Of a stretch of 64,000 nt of DNA, positions 18,426 to 29,462 are shown piece by piece. Within the stretch, counting starts at the first letter, position 1; each line of letters opens with the position of its first letter. A program made the translations under genes and the position numbers. The notes under the pieces are model-generated. The model was not told where the DNA came from. It did no database searches and worked only from the letters and a program-made list of their open reading frames with translations. Origin of the DNA: Eukaryota sp. TZLM1-RC (taxonomy: Eukaryota > Metamonada: BaSk clade); assembly GCA_040285825.1 (NCBI GenBank), contig JAUPSS010000003.1, positions 930,001-994,000 of the forward strand. The letters are read 5' to 3'.

Positions 18426-19670
18426 CTATTTATGAATATTATGCCACAAATCGGTCAATTGACTGGATAATTGTGGATATTTCATGTCAAACTCAACATT
18501 TTGAACATTGGTTTGCGCCAGAACAAAGGTCTTCAAATGAGATATAAAAGAGTAAGCCGTAGATAGTGTGACGGCTTCACTCTCAGTATTAACAAGTAGC
18601 ACTTGAGCTAAATCACCGTGCTGTTCAATCATGGAGAGAGGGACTTCATCCCGGCACTTATCAGTAACCAATAGATAATCACAATCACTGAGGGGCTTAA
18701 TCTTACAGAAGCGAGGCCTCTTGAGAGCATAATGATCAAGTTTTGCGGCCATGTCTGGGTCAGTCAAAAGTTGGTGATAAGTTTGTGTCCTGACAACAGG
18801 ATTGTTATCCATCAATCCTTTAATAATGGGCACAAAGACATCGTCAACTTGACTATAGTCGACTTCACCGAGTTGCATCTTTTCCTCAATGGCGGCACGC
18901 AATTGTTCTCTACTTGACAGAGCTTGAACGTTACCCCTTTCAGGTAAAAATGGCCAGCGGCCTGTGCATATCTCATAAAGCAAAATGCCCAAGGTGAAGA
19001 AATCAATTGACTTATCATAAGCGACATTATGAGAAGCAGTGACTTCAAGCGGCACATACAAAATAGATCCCACACCAGTGGAGCGAAAAACGTTGTCGCT
19101 GATTTTGTTACAACGGTCGAAATCCATTACCACCAAGTTGAAGTCATCATCCAAAAGGATGTTTTCTGACTTGAGATCACGATGAGCAATTCCTAGATCG
19201 TAGTGCAACCACGATATACAGTTCACTAGTTGGCAAAAATATTTCCACACATCACATGTTGCCACAGGATTGCCTGTACGAAATATAGTTGAAGAATTCG
19301 TTCGAACAAGATGAGGATGAAGTCCCCTTTGAAGACATTTATTCGGAAAGTAATCCATGAGAAAAATACGCATGGGATGTCCACCAGTGTCGTGTTCTTC
19401 AATTGCATGATATCTGATAACAGACGCGCTTTGTGAGCAGTTCGGAAGTTCGGACAGCAATAATTCTCGATTAGCCAGTCTTGCCCACTCTGGCTTCCGA
19501 AGTGATAAGGACTTGACAACAGCATAGTTGCCTGTAATCGTATTCAGTACAAGATCGACCCTACAATTGGATTTTGGATCTCCTAAGGTAGTGACGCCTT
19601 TGTAATGACTTTTAAAGCTCATGGTCAAGGGAAAAAGATAACTCTGATGGGCAAATTTTTTGATTTGCAT
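18426..19670 (-). CDS. Serine/threonine protein kinase-like protein with DFD
   Basis: The kinase fold is clear. It shows a weak Gly-rich loop, YAVVK with the ATP-binding Lys (near residue 50), HRDLKSEN with the catalytic Asp and Asn, VMDFD where DFG is expected, and an activation segment ending in GSILYVPLEV instead of APE. A later SIDFFTLGILLYEICTGRWPF matches subdomain IX. The third DFG residue is Asp, yet the metal-binding Asp is kept, so activity is possible but not certain. The C-terminal 120 residues after the kinase domain are unidentified. Start choices are ATG 19670 or ATG 19622 (MSFKS); the frame before that has only GTG. The order of motifs fits NAK/CAMK-like kinases, but I do not assign a subfamily. 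Confidence 0.8.
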   Translation of the reverse strand: MQIKKFAHQSYLFPLTMSFKSHYKGVTTLGDPKSNCRVDLVLNTITGNYAVVKSLSLRKPEWARLANRELLLSELPNCSQSASVIRYHAIEEHDTGGHPMRIFLMDYFPNKCLQRGLHPHLVRTNSSTIFRTGNPVATCDVWKYFCQLVNCISWLHYDLGIAHRDLKSENILLDDDFNLVVMDFDRCNKISDNVFRSTGVGSILYVPLEVTASHNVAYDKSIDFFTLGILLYEICTGRWPFLPERGNVQALSSREQLRAAIEEKMQLGEVDYSQVDDVFVPIIKGLMDNNPVVRTQTYHQLLTDPDMAAKLDHYALKRPRFCKIKPLSDCDYLLVTDKCRDEVPLSMIEQHGDLAQVLLVNTESEAVTLSTAYSFISHLKTFVLAQTNVQNVEFDMKYPQLSSQLTDLWHNIHK

Positions 19671-20482
19671 GCTCTCAAACACTTTTAGATTCTAGGAATT
19701 TGAAATTACCGTATCACTGATGAAACAGCCATTCACATTCCAGAATTTTAGCCAGAACTCATGAATTTAGTTGACTCAATTTTGTGACAAAATTCAATTG
19801 CAACAACACTTATAACATTCAATAGAACTTTTAAATGACAGCTTGAGATTCGGAATAGAAGGAGTTGTCAAAAATATTCCTAGATCAAACTTCTAGAAAA
19901 TTGCATTTGTTCGTCATTGAATTGTAATTACGTATTTTCCCCTGAACTGCAAAATACTCATTTTTGAATTGCTATGGTTGTCCACATGAAATAAAATTCC
20001 ATACAGAAATAACGACATCGATAAAGAAACCGAAATCAATTCCAAAAACAATTCAAAACGTCTAGCAACAATTGTAGCTACACAACTGCTGAACTAAAAT
20101 AATCTCGGATACCAGTCTCTACTAAAAAGATCAAAAGAGATTGTTTAAACCAGTCTCGGTGTTGAAACCAGTCGATGACCAGACAATGACTACATTATCA
20201 CTGTTTTCGCCTTTTTCTAAATCCTTTTTTTTTCTAAATTTTATACCAACAAACTCAAACTACAAGATATGACTATAAAGTTTATTAAGTAACTTTATAA
20301 AATACTGAAAATTTATCTTTAATGTTTCCTATTGTAGCTCAAATAACATCTGCACTATTATTATACTATAAGGATGCCAGCAACAGTTCGAGGTCTTCAA
20401 TTATAGATCATTGAGATAATCCAGCATAAAGACAGTAAAAGACCAAATATATATTTACAACACAACATCACTCACAAATTCA
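19671..20482. other. Intergenic stretch of about 800 bp, nothing recognised
   Basis: It contains the 5' flank of the kinase gene and the 3' flank of the Hsp110-like gene. No ORF with a recognisable domain and no repeat ends were seen. Confidence 0.4.
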
Positions 20483-22855
20483 TTACTGATTAATGAACCT
20501 AAAATACCTGACAACCAACTTTTTCACTTTCCTCACCTTTAAAACAGCGGCTTTCGATCCAACAACTTTACCTAGCACATCATCTCCTTCATTCCTATCT
20601 AGTTCCATTACCTTTAAGGCCAAAGCTAATGCATGAAACTTGAAGTGGGGATATGGGTTTTGGATGTGCGAATCAAGCAAATAGTCTACAACGGAAACAG
20701 CTGAATCAACAGAAAACTCTTGGAAGAAAGCGAGGTTTAAAACCTTGCAAATAACGACCCTCTTCAGCAAGGGTATTGAGAAGAGATCACAAAAGAGATC
20801 ATCTGTCAATGGAATAGGAAAATTTGGTCTTTGAATCCAATTAACCAATAATCGGAAACGACTTGAACCTTGGCAATCCAAGAACTGAAGATCTTTATGA
20901 TTTGAACAATTATTCAAATCAAAGAGAAACTTAATTGAATCAAACTGTTTCCTAAAATAGCAAAATTCAGGAAAACTGTCCATCAAAGAGTTGCATTCAC
21001 TCATTAATGTGTTGAAGTTTTGTAGATCTTGACTATCAATCAACAAATTAATCATTTCGGCAATCAATCCATCAATTTTGATTGATTTTCCCATGACATC
21101 ACCAGCATGACTTTTGAATTCACCTTTCACAGACAATAATAAATCAAAAGCCCTTTTTAAATCCCCTGTTTCGTATAATAAACTACAACCAAAAATAAAA
21201 GTAATTGAATAATCATTAATTAAAAAAGGAGAAAAAAGATCAAAAACTGAAGAAATTGCACGAAAATTTTGTTTCCTGAAAAATTCCTCTGACAAAAATG
21301 ATAATAGAGACACCCCACTATTTAAAAGCATTCCATTTTCAAGAAGATTATTGAACTGCCGATCATTGACAGTCAAAAACTCCTTCAAAAAGGAAACATT
21401 GTTCTGAGGATCTTCATTGTTGCCTTCCAAGACACTGAAAAGGGCAAGAATTACCTCTTTTAGATCATCAACCTCGTTCTGGTGACAATCAATCAATTTT
21501 GATTGAACACCTTCTGCAACATCTAAGCAAACCTTTAGTTCATGATGATAATCCACCTCTTTTTGTTTAATTTTCTTGAATTTTTTACTCCATTTTCTTG
21601 TATTTTTATTTAAATTTTTAACGGACCAATTATCAAAAGACAGAAATTCTTTCCGTGACTCTTGTAACGAATCAAATACATCCATTATTTGAGTTAAAGA
21701 ATCAATACTTGATTGGTTCAATTTAAAATTAAAATCACCAAGCACGTGGTCATCAATCGACCAATCACGTCCAATCAAACTGTGAATTACTGCACCATCG
21801 GAAACTGAATGCCAATCATCGGTGAAACGGGAAACTTTCCCTTTAAAACGGTTATTAACTGCCTCTAAAACAGATCTTACAAACGACATACCTCCAATTA
21901 ACAACACTCTATCAATTCTAATAGGAGATTCTACAGATGAAATAAAAGAGTTTAATTGTGCCAGAATAAAACCTTCAAAAAGTAATTCAAAAGCACTAAT
22001 GTCCACGGTAAAGTCAAATTCCATTGGTTCCTGCTTGGTAGAATCAAAACCAACCACCAGGTTAATGACTGCCGAATCACTTACCGATAGTTTAGTTCGA
22101 CACTGCTCAACAGACTTCTTAAGACCCATGCACAATTTTGGACTGTCCATCACGTCTACATCGAATTGTTCCTTAATTTTTCCACAAAGGAAATCAAAAA
22201 GAAGCTGGTCGATATAGATTAGCCCCAGAGACTGATGGGACTTTGACTCTACCACCTTAACCTTCATGTCAGAAGAAATGGTGGCAAGTAAGAAGAAAGA
22301 AGAGGAATAGCCAAGATCGAGAATCATAATACTCTGATTGGGATACGGCTGGCTGAGTGATTTAAGATATGAGTAGAGAAGAGAAAGGGACTGTGGAATG
22401 AGTTGTATGGAAGAAGGATCTAAACGGAGGAGGGAAAGAGCAATCAACACTGTCTGGATCTCTGTGTGGTCTTTGTTATTAGTAAAGTACGGGGGTATTG
22501 CTATAAGAGTGGCTTTGGTAGAGAGGTCGATGTTATCTTGCAGGAATGACGCTAGTAAGACTGATGGATGAGGGGAAGTGTTCCTAAGGGAGAATGGCTT
22601 GTTGTAGAGGGGAGAAACAAAAGGGTAGTGTAGAGATGAGGGTTGAATTCCAAAAACAGTACTGAGTAACCTCACAGTAGCAAGAGGGTTGTCTTTCTGC
22701 ATTTCATCTACACGAGCTCCAGAGAAAATACCTGCTTCGCGGAGATAAACCACTGTCTGGGATGTACTGGGGTGTGAGAGTCGACCATCGATTGAAGTTG
22801 TGACATAGGTTTTGTAGCTCCCCAGATCAATAGCTTGTGTATGATGTGTGTGCAT
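20483..22855 (-). CDS. Divergent Hsp110/Hsp70-family chaperone
   Basis: This 790-residue protein has an N-terminal actin-like ATPase fold: AIDLGSYKTYV in phosphate loop 1 (residues 9-19), ILDLGYSSSF in phosphate loop 2, and RVLLIGGMSFVRSVLEAV as the adenosine motif near 330-345. The Hsp70 signatures are altered; DLGTT reads DLGSY and DLGGGT reads DLGYSSS. The C-terminal half is long and mostly helical, as in Hsp110/HYOU1-like nucleotide-exchange factors. There is no signal peptide and no ER-retention motif, so it is likely cytosolic. The gene is intact and starts with ATG. An Hsp70 exchange-factor role is inferred from length and divergence. Confidence 0.75.
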   Translation of the reverse strand: MHTHHTQAIDLGSYKTYVTTSIDGRLSHPSTSQTVVYLREAGIFSGARVDEMQKDNPLATVRLLSTVFGIQPSSLHYPFVSPLYNKPFSLRNTSPHPSVLLASFLQDNIDLSTKATLIAIPPYFTNNKDHTEIQTVLIALSLLRLDPSSIQLIPQSLSLLYSYLKSLSQPYPNQSIMILDLGYSSSFFLLATISSDMKVKVVESKSHQSLGLIYIDQLLFDFLCGKIKEQFDVDVMDSPKLCMGLKKSVEQCRTKLSVSDSAVINLVVGFDSTKQEPMEFDFTVDISAFELLFEGFILAQLNSFISSVESPIRIDRVLLIGGMSFVRSVLEAVNNRFKGKVSRFTDDWHSVSDGAVIHSLIGRDWSIDDHVLGDFNFKLNQSSIDSLTQIMDVFDSLQESRKEFLSFDNWSVKNLNKNTRKWSKKFKKIKQKEVDYHHELKVCLDVAEGVQSKLIDCHQNEVDDLKEVILALFSVLEGNNEDPQNNVSFLKEFLTVNDRQFNNLLENGMLLNSGVSLLSFLSEEFFRKQNFRAISSVFDLFSPFLINDYSITFIFGCSLLYETGDLKRAFDLLLSVKGEFKSHAGDVMGKSIKIDGLIAEMINLLIDSQDLQNFNTLMSECNSLMDSFPEFCYFRKQFDSIKFLFDLNNCSNHKDLQFLDCQGSSRFRLLVNWIQRPNFPIPLTDDLFCDLFSIPLLKRVVICKVLNLAFFQEFSVDSAVSVVDYLLDSHIQNPYPHFKFHALALALKVMELDRNEGDDVLGKVVGSKAAVLKVRKVKKLVVRYFRFINQ

Positions 22856-22929
22856 CTATTGATTAGGAATTTTTTGTCGTGTTGGTAAAATTGTAATTCA
22901 TCTATCCACAACTATTTGACCTGCTTTCT

Positions 22930-24700
22930 TCTTCAGGTGTTAAACAGGGCGATCCACTTGGTCCTTTTTCTTTTGTTTGGCAATTCATCCTCTAATGTGT
23001 GAATTCAAAGAAAAATTTCCAGAAATATATATTGTAACATATATGGATGACATTTCTGTCATTGCTCCTATTTCAGTTCTCAAAAAAATAGCAAATTTTA
23101 TTAAACAGCGTTATGAAGATATTGGTCTCTCATTAAATATTGCCAAATGTCTGATTAATGGCCATGAACCAATTGATTTCTTTATTAATGACGTCAACGT
23201 CCCCTTCATCAATTACGATCAGTCTGGCTTTCGTTTTTTGGGTTGTTATTTGGAAATATTGATGATGTCAAAAGCCAACTTTCGAATTTGTTGACTCAAT
23301 TTGGAAATGAATTAGAATCAATTGAGTATTTAAATATTGAAAAACATTTGAAACTCTTTTTTCTAAAAGTTTGTCATTTTGGAAAGTTTACTCATAGTTT
23401 GAGATCAACATCACCTTCAATTTCTTTGGAATTTTGTCGTATTTTCAATGAACAAAGGACTAATTTTTTAGCACAATTATTAGAAATTGATGCATCTCAA
23501 TTACGAATTTATTTTTTTTGTGGTACAATTTTTGGTGGTGTTGATTTTCATAAATCAAGCTACCTTTGTAAAGCTGTATTTATTGAAGGGTGGTAGAAAT
23601 TTTATCTTTGAATTTGTGAATCGTTTTCCAAACAAAATTGATCTCCCAGAAAACTGTGGCATTTTTTATCTTATTTTTTTACAACAGGAATTTGATTCAC
23701 TTTCACCAAATATTTGGTCTCAATGTTTTCCCTCTGATATGGTGGAACTTCCTCCAAGAAGCTTGATCTCCTTACACATTTGCAAAATTGCAGAAAAAAA
23801 TCTTGAACGTTTTAGAAAACTAGGATTATATTGTTTGTCTTAGCTTGGCTAAGAAAGAAAATGCCGTTTTTGCAAACTTTTTGATTGACCTTAAAGACAG
23901 TAGCTCAAGTTGCATGATCTCCCACGTTTCCAGCATTTGTGGCCTTCTACTCAATGATCATCAATGGACCACCGATATGAGAATGAGATGTTTCTTATGG
24001 CCTTGTTCATTACCAAATGATTTAATTTGTCGCTGTAAGAATGTGGTTACGCTTTCCCATATTTTAAACTGCAAATATTTTATTAACTATTGCTCAATTG
24101 TACATGATTCACTTCGTGATCAAGTCTATGCTATGTGTAAAAGTTTCAATACTGAGGCTTTGATTGAACCGTTAGTACGTAAGCTATCTCCGGATCAAAC
24201 TGACGAGTCCTTTGGTAAAAGAAGGGCAGATTTAGTAGCTCCAGGGATCGATGGTGTTCTCAACGTTGCCGATGTTGTCTCAGTAGATGTGTGCAAAAAT
24301 TCTGCTGCTCGTTTGGTGTATTCCGCTGATTCGCCACTATCTAATGCCGAAAAAAGAAAATAAAAAAAATATGAACAATTAGGTAGAGTCGAACATGTGA
24401 AATATCAGTTTGTGCCGTGTGCAATTTCTCTTTTTGGCAATATTGGACCTTCAGGATCACACATTTTTGAAAATTCCAAGACAGTTTTGCAAAATAGCTC
24501 TTGTAAAAATTGAATTCCACTTTCTGGAGTAGAATTGTTTTCTGCGTTTGCAAATCTATTCCAACAATGATTTCTAAAGCTCTGTTAGCTATTGGTGTAG
24601 AATATGAACGAAGTGCTGTGAGTAGGTTTAGTATCAGTGATGCTTGCTTGGAGGATATTGAATATTAGACATTATTTTAATTCAATAAAAATATTGTTCA
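22930..24700 (+). mobile_element. RLE-type non-LTR retroelement with RT core, subfamily A-like
   Basis: This is the only copy showing RT catalytic motifs. GVKQGDPLGP at about 22937-22966 (RT block with Gln-Gly-Asp) is followed by TYMDDISVIAP near 23037-23070, the active-site Asp pair. The rest follows in several frames: FKFTHSLRSTSPS-like block, MRCFLWPC, CRCKNVVTLSHILNC knuckle, and the RLE with EPLVRKLS..FGKRRADLVAPG..VADVVSVDVCK. Frameshifts near 23290, 23590 and 23840 and a TAA near 24360 inactivate it. The 5' end is truncated inside RT; the 3' end encodes DACLEDIEY then poly-A-rich DNA. Confidence 0.85.
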
Positions 24701-24775
24701 AAAAAATCTACAACTATTAGTGATATTTGATAAAACTATTTTTTACTTACATAATAAAATCTATATACAATAAAC

Positions 24776-25426
24776 CTATCGAGTCAACATTAAAGAACGT
24801 CGTTGAGCAGCCAATTGAAGTTTAAGATCAATTAATCTTCTCTTTTCTGCGATAGCAAGAGCACGTTTACGACGAATCTTAGATAGGCGTTGTGAACTTA
24901 CCTTAGCCTTTTCAATGACAATTTTTAAACTCCTTGACCGTTGTTCAGCAGCTTGGCTTAGTCTATTTTGAATTTGTACAAGAGTAACTTTCTGGGGTTT
25001 AGTTATTCTTCGAGAAAACAATCTGGCTTTCTGTTGGCGTTGAGAGAGAAGAAAAGAGCGACGTTGGGCTGCTTCCTCTAGTTTATCGGAGATTTGTTTG
25101 ACTGGTTTGGGTTTGGTCTCTACAAAAGCTTTTTGTTGTTTTTCAAGCAGAAAATGTTGTCTATTTCGGGCAGCCCGTTCTTGTTTTTCTCGAGTAAATG
25201 CATCTGTTTCAATCAAGTGTTGACAATGTTGAGTAATTCTTCTAGAGCGAGCAGCTTCAACCTTTTGGGCTTGTAGAGCAGCTTTCCGAGCAACATTCGA
25301 GAGAAAAGCATTTCGATTGCGCTCATATCGTTCAAGCTTATCAGTAATGACTTGGTGAGAAATGGAACGATCTAGAACAGTGTTTAGCATGATTTCAAAA
25401 GGAGACATTCTGTGAGAAAGAATCAT
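24776..25426 (-). CDS. Arg/Lys-rich helical-repeat protein
   Basis: The protein, about 216 residues, consists of four to five imperfect repeats of roughly 35 residues. Each has a core like EEAAQRRSFLLSQRQQKA or ERAARNRQHFLLEKQQKA followed by Ser-Arg-Arg-Ile, predicted as long charged helices. The A..RR..L..K pattern is reminiscent of stathmin-type tubulin-binding helices, but I cannot confirm this. The open frame extends to 25501 without ATG; I used the Met at about 25426, and MSPFE (25408) is another choice. It is highly basic, consistent with binding microtubules or nucleic acid. Confidence 0.6.
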   Translation of the reverse strand: MILSHRMSPFEIMLNTVLDRSISHQVITDKLERYERNRNAFLSNVARKAALQAQKVEAARSRRITQHCQHLIETDAFTREKQERAARNRQHFLLEKQQKAFVETKPKPVKQISDKLEEAAQRRSFLLSQRQQKARLFSRRITKPQKVTLVQIQNRLSQAAEQRSRSLKIVIEKAKVSSQRLSKIRRKRALAIAEKRRLIDLKLQLAAQRRSLMLTR

Positions 25427-26690
25427 GATAAGAGACACTCTATAATCGCTTAAAAGAGGTCGACATGTGACAAGAGAGAATGCAATGACACGACAAAACA
25501 AACATGATGAAACAGGATACCAAAAGTATAGAGTGACAACATAACTAATCAGTACAAGAGGCTATCAGAGAACTGAGTTAGACTGTTGTAATAGTCCCAT
25601 TAGGTTAAAAACCCTGTTGCTTCATCAACATCAAGAATCATGAGCAGATTATGTTGTGCTTGTATCTCCATTCCACCACCAGGTTTGTTCAATGGAATGA
25701 TATATCTGCTTGACAGTGCAGCGTCAATGAAATAGACCTCAGGAGGGAACTACGTAAGGTTACCCCATGAAGTGACCGTATAAAACCCGGGTTGTGACAC
25801 CAACAGAATAACAGTTGTTGACATAAAAAAATTACTGTGACCCACCCCAGTCCAAGTGGAGATGAGGGGGCTGTCCTACCACTGTCTCACCATAGTGCAA
25901 TGGTGGAGGATAGAACAGAAGTACACATTCATGAGCATGTACAAGCCACAAAGGTATGTTAAAGATTTTTTAATTTGTCGAAATTTGAATCCCATCACTA
26001 GTGAAGTGTCTATTTAATCACAATTTGCTTGAATATGGTTTGATACTTTCTTCTGGTGATATACACTTTAGTATTGTTTCCCGTTGTTTGTCATAAACAC
26101 TGCATGATCACAATTCTTGAAACTAAGCACCAAAACAGTAATAAAAATCAAGATATTGAATCTAATGAAGATGAAGTGAATTTAATTTATCAAAATTCAC
26201 ATAAATAGATATAACAATAAACCAAAAACGTACACATCACAAACAACAAATGAATTTTCCAAAAAAAAATTAATCAATATCCAAGCAAGTTTGCCTGCCT
26301 ATGACAAACTAAAAATTGTACCATAACTCACTCATTACAGACTTGTTCACCAGTGCTCCAAATACAGGTCTCTATCACCTTACCTTCATCTTGAAAAGTC
26401 AAAATAATTTGTTAGAACTTCTATTGTCCTCAATTCAATAATAACTTAAAATTCTGTTCCGAAACGTAGGGCGGAGCAAGTGAATCAAACAGAGAACTGA
26501 CAAATTGTGTGTAGCAAGATGTTGGAGAACAATTGGGATAAAGGGTCACCATAATTGTTGATTTTGAAACGTGCAGCGTTTGAAAGAGGATTGAGAACTT
26601 GAGAATTAGCTAACCTTTCACTAGAGACATTACGTCCACTAAAACAAAGGTTGCATCTAATTCAGTTGATATGACATCACCTCTATTGTT
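25427..26690. other. Intergenic stretch with one coding-like patch
   Basis: On the minus strand, 25755 to 25600 reads FPPEVYFIDAALSSRYIIPL...LLMILDVDEATGFLT then a stop. This looks like real protein sequence but lies between stops, so it may be an exon or a gene remnant. The remainder shows nothing that I recognise. Confidence 0.3.
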
Positions 26691-26865
26691 CTTATGGTAG
26701 TCATCTTCAGCATTAAACAGATTAGACAAAAGAGGTTCCCAACAAGATTCAAATCTATGAGACTTTCAAATACTATATAATTGGTCTCTTACAACATCGT
26801 GAACCTTGCTTTTTAAAAGTAATAAAATGTTAACAATTTAACAAATGAGTAATTGTAATTTTTTT
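26690..26865 (-). mobile_element. Non-LTR element fragment (knuckle/RLE region)
   Basis: Degenerate minus-strand similarity to the segment encoding the knuckle and VRDQLY...ES..EPLLSNLF of subfamily A/C. Stops and frame changes are present, and both ends are truncated. Confidence 0.5.
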
Positions 26866-26879
26866 TATCTAAACTGTTT

Positions 26880-28440
26880 TATTTATTGAATTTGCACACT
26901 TAATTAAATTAACTCATAACTAATGGGACGACTATCATTGAACCAAGATTTCCTCTACAAAATCTTGATCTGCTTGCTGTCTAGCTAAAGTTTCTCTAAT
27001 TCGATTGAAAAACCGAGCTAATCTATTAATAATGGCAAATTGAATCCGTGAACGCCATAAAAAAATATCAAATCTTTTCATTGTTTTTTCTTGAACCATT
27101 TTTTGGAAGTCATTCAAAAAAGTTTCTGCTTCTACTGATAGTCTTCCGTTTATCGAAAATGGGAAAGCAATAAAAACCAGCTGTGTATTTCTATCGACAT
27201 TTGCATCTTCAATTTCTTTATCATATTTTCTATGTTTTTCTTTTGCTTTAAAATCCAGAGCAGCCACAGGATTAAGTTTTCTTCTGTGAACCAAAGTATC
27301 GTTTGCAACATTACATGAGACAAAGTCAACAATAGCTTCAGAATTATCAATCCAATCACAGTATACATCACCTCTATCATCAGAACCAAAATTATTCAGA
27401 GAAAGTGTTTCTTTCAGCAGGGGCTCTTTGATACACGATATCCTTGCAGTTTGTGCCATATTGAAAACAGTGTCTCTAACAGCATCATGTAATGAAGAAC
27501 GATAAGTTATCAATTTAGAGCAATTTAGAGCATGGCGCAAAGTGAGTTGAGGTGAATTCGAACAAATACATTTTTCTTTTGATAATAATTGGTTAATGGG
27601 GATGTTCAAATATAATCTCATTTTTGTTACAAATGCTTCATTAGTGGCACACAATCCAAATCTTCGTGGTACAATGGTTACAAAAAGTGAAGAATCTGAC
27701 GCCTTGTTTTCACAAACACCCTTTTCCAATAACAATGAGTGAAGATCTTGATTTAAAACAGCCGAGCTGCAAATATTATTATAAAGATCTTTTTCATACA
27801 TTCCAGTCAATCTTTTTCTGTAATGTTCGAAGAGTGTACTTCAAATTTAAAACATTTTTTTGTGGAATATTGCCATTGAATGATTGGGGAAAACATCGAC
27901 CCCATTTTTCTACATCAATTCTTGAAATTTCTTCATTTAATGCAAAAACAGTGGAACTTTGCGTTGTCATCAATAAATCTTCCCAATCTGCAAATCTTTC
28001 GGAAAACTCAAAGATTGCATTTCTGCATCCACCAACAAAAGCACACGAGGTAAGAATAGAAGCCTTCGTCCACCCTAAACCACCATAATGTGGACTAAGG
28101 TAAGCATGATCTGGAATTTGAAACATTTTACATCCCAGTAATTGAGACAGAACTTTTGCACGTAACTCATTAAACTTTTGAGCCAAAGGTCTAGTGACGA
28201 GAGGATTTGTAGATCGAAATATATGATTAAAATTGGAACTAAAACACAGTCTTATAATGGTAAATTTGATGTGTTTTTTTATATCTAAATTCATCATTCG
28301 GTCAATTTTGTCAGAAATTGAGTTCAACTTTTCAAACAATTTTTTGGTAATTTCATCATTATTTCCTAAAAACGAACCCAAATGACGAATAGCATCAATT
28401 GAATATAATTTGGCTTGAATTTCAATATCATCAATTTTTC
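26880..28440 (-). mobile_element. RLE-type non-LTR retroelement, subfamily B, largest copy
   Basis: Two overlapping frames (28381-27794 and 27810-26935) join across one frameshift near 27800. They encode the post-RT domain (RSTNPLVTRPLAQKFNELR, GGLGWTKASIL), CICSN...LRHALNC as the CCHC knuckle, HDAVRDTVFN, and an RLE with KEPLLKETL, DDRGDVYCDW and AIVDFVSCNV. A C-terminal RQQADQDFVEEILVQ precedes the stop. The conserved 3' untranslated segment follows. RT is absent, so the copy is 5'-truncated. Confidence 0.82.
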
Positions 28441-28449
28441 GAGAATATT

Positions 28450-29400
28450 TACAAATAAATCAATTAATTGATTTTTATTCAACAACAAATATGAAATACA
28501 CAATTAAAACTCCACATCCTCAAAACCTGCCTCCCCTACATCAAAACAATTAATCGCTAAAGATTCAGAAAATTTCCCAAAAGAAGATAGTGAATCAGAA
28601 ATTAGTGTTACCATTCCCTTAAAAATAGAAAATACAATCCTGTTTTGCCAGTAAACACGATTGAAAATTCTTCCAGTTCTTTCCTTTACAACTACAACAA
28701 AATCCTCAAGGAAAGCCATAGCAGCCTTACCTAGAGATCCAAGCAAAGAAAAAACAAATGGACATAAATTATATTGGGCATGAGAATTTTCATTAACCGA
28801 GGAAATGGGTTTCGCATATTTAGCAATTTTATATTTTTCGCCTGCAAGAAGAGGATTATTTACATCCGAGTTAATGAAATGTTCGTTAGAGGAATTACAA
28901 GGGTCAATAGACATGGCGTCCAAAAATAGTAAAACTACCATTTAAACCAGGAACAACTAGATCACCTCTAGTCAGACCCATAGAAGCTCTGTTGTAACGT
29001 GTACTATCAATATTGGGATCATCAAGAATTAATTTTGATAACAGCGGTTCTAAAAAGGAATCTACTCGATATGATTTGCACATTACATAAATTTGGTCCC
29101 TGACGTTATTATGCACTTTGCTTCTAAACGTAATGAAATGTTTACAGTTCAAAAGATGAGTAAACAAAAGAGGTTTACCACATTTACAAGTTAAATGATT
29201 GGGCAAATTGTTTGGCCACAGAAAACAACGAAAACGCATGTTTAGAAGCCATTCATTGTCTTTTAACAAAAGTCCATAAACAGAGGGAACTTGAGTTACT
29301 AAAGCAGCAGCTGAACTATCACGAATATCCTTTAAAAAATTACCGAAAGCGGGATTTTTACATTTACAAATTAAATTGAAAAAAATATCCCCACTCAACA
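28450..29400 (-). mobile_element. RLE-type non-LTR retroelement, subfamily C
   Basis: Minus-strand frames encode MRFRCFLWPN, a LTCKCGKPLLFTHLLNC knuckle, VRDQIYVMCKSYRVDSFLEPLLSKL, TRGDLVVPG and AMSIDPCN, ending FDVGEAGFEDVEF. One frameshift near 28910-28940 splits the ORF. It abuts subfamily B on one side and the EEP gene on the other. A near-identical fragment is at 6300-6590. Confidence 0.8.
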
Positions 29401-29462
29401 ACTTCAGGAATTTCTTAAATTACGGATCCACAAGCTGTGTTTGGAATTACACCAGACAGAGA

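Noticed and set aside
21822-22217. Plus-strand ORF of 131 aa inside the Hsp110-like gene
   Set aside because: Antisense shadow of a gene with clear motifs.
29376-29462. N-terminal extension of the EEP protein
   Set aside because: These codons overlap the adjacent non-LTR element and add no EEP motif; ATG 29463 precedes the conserved region.
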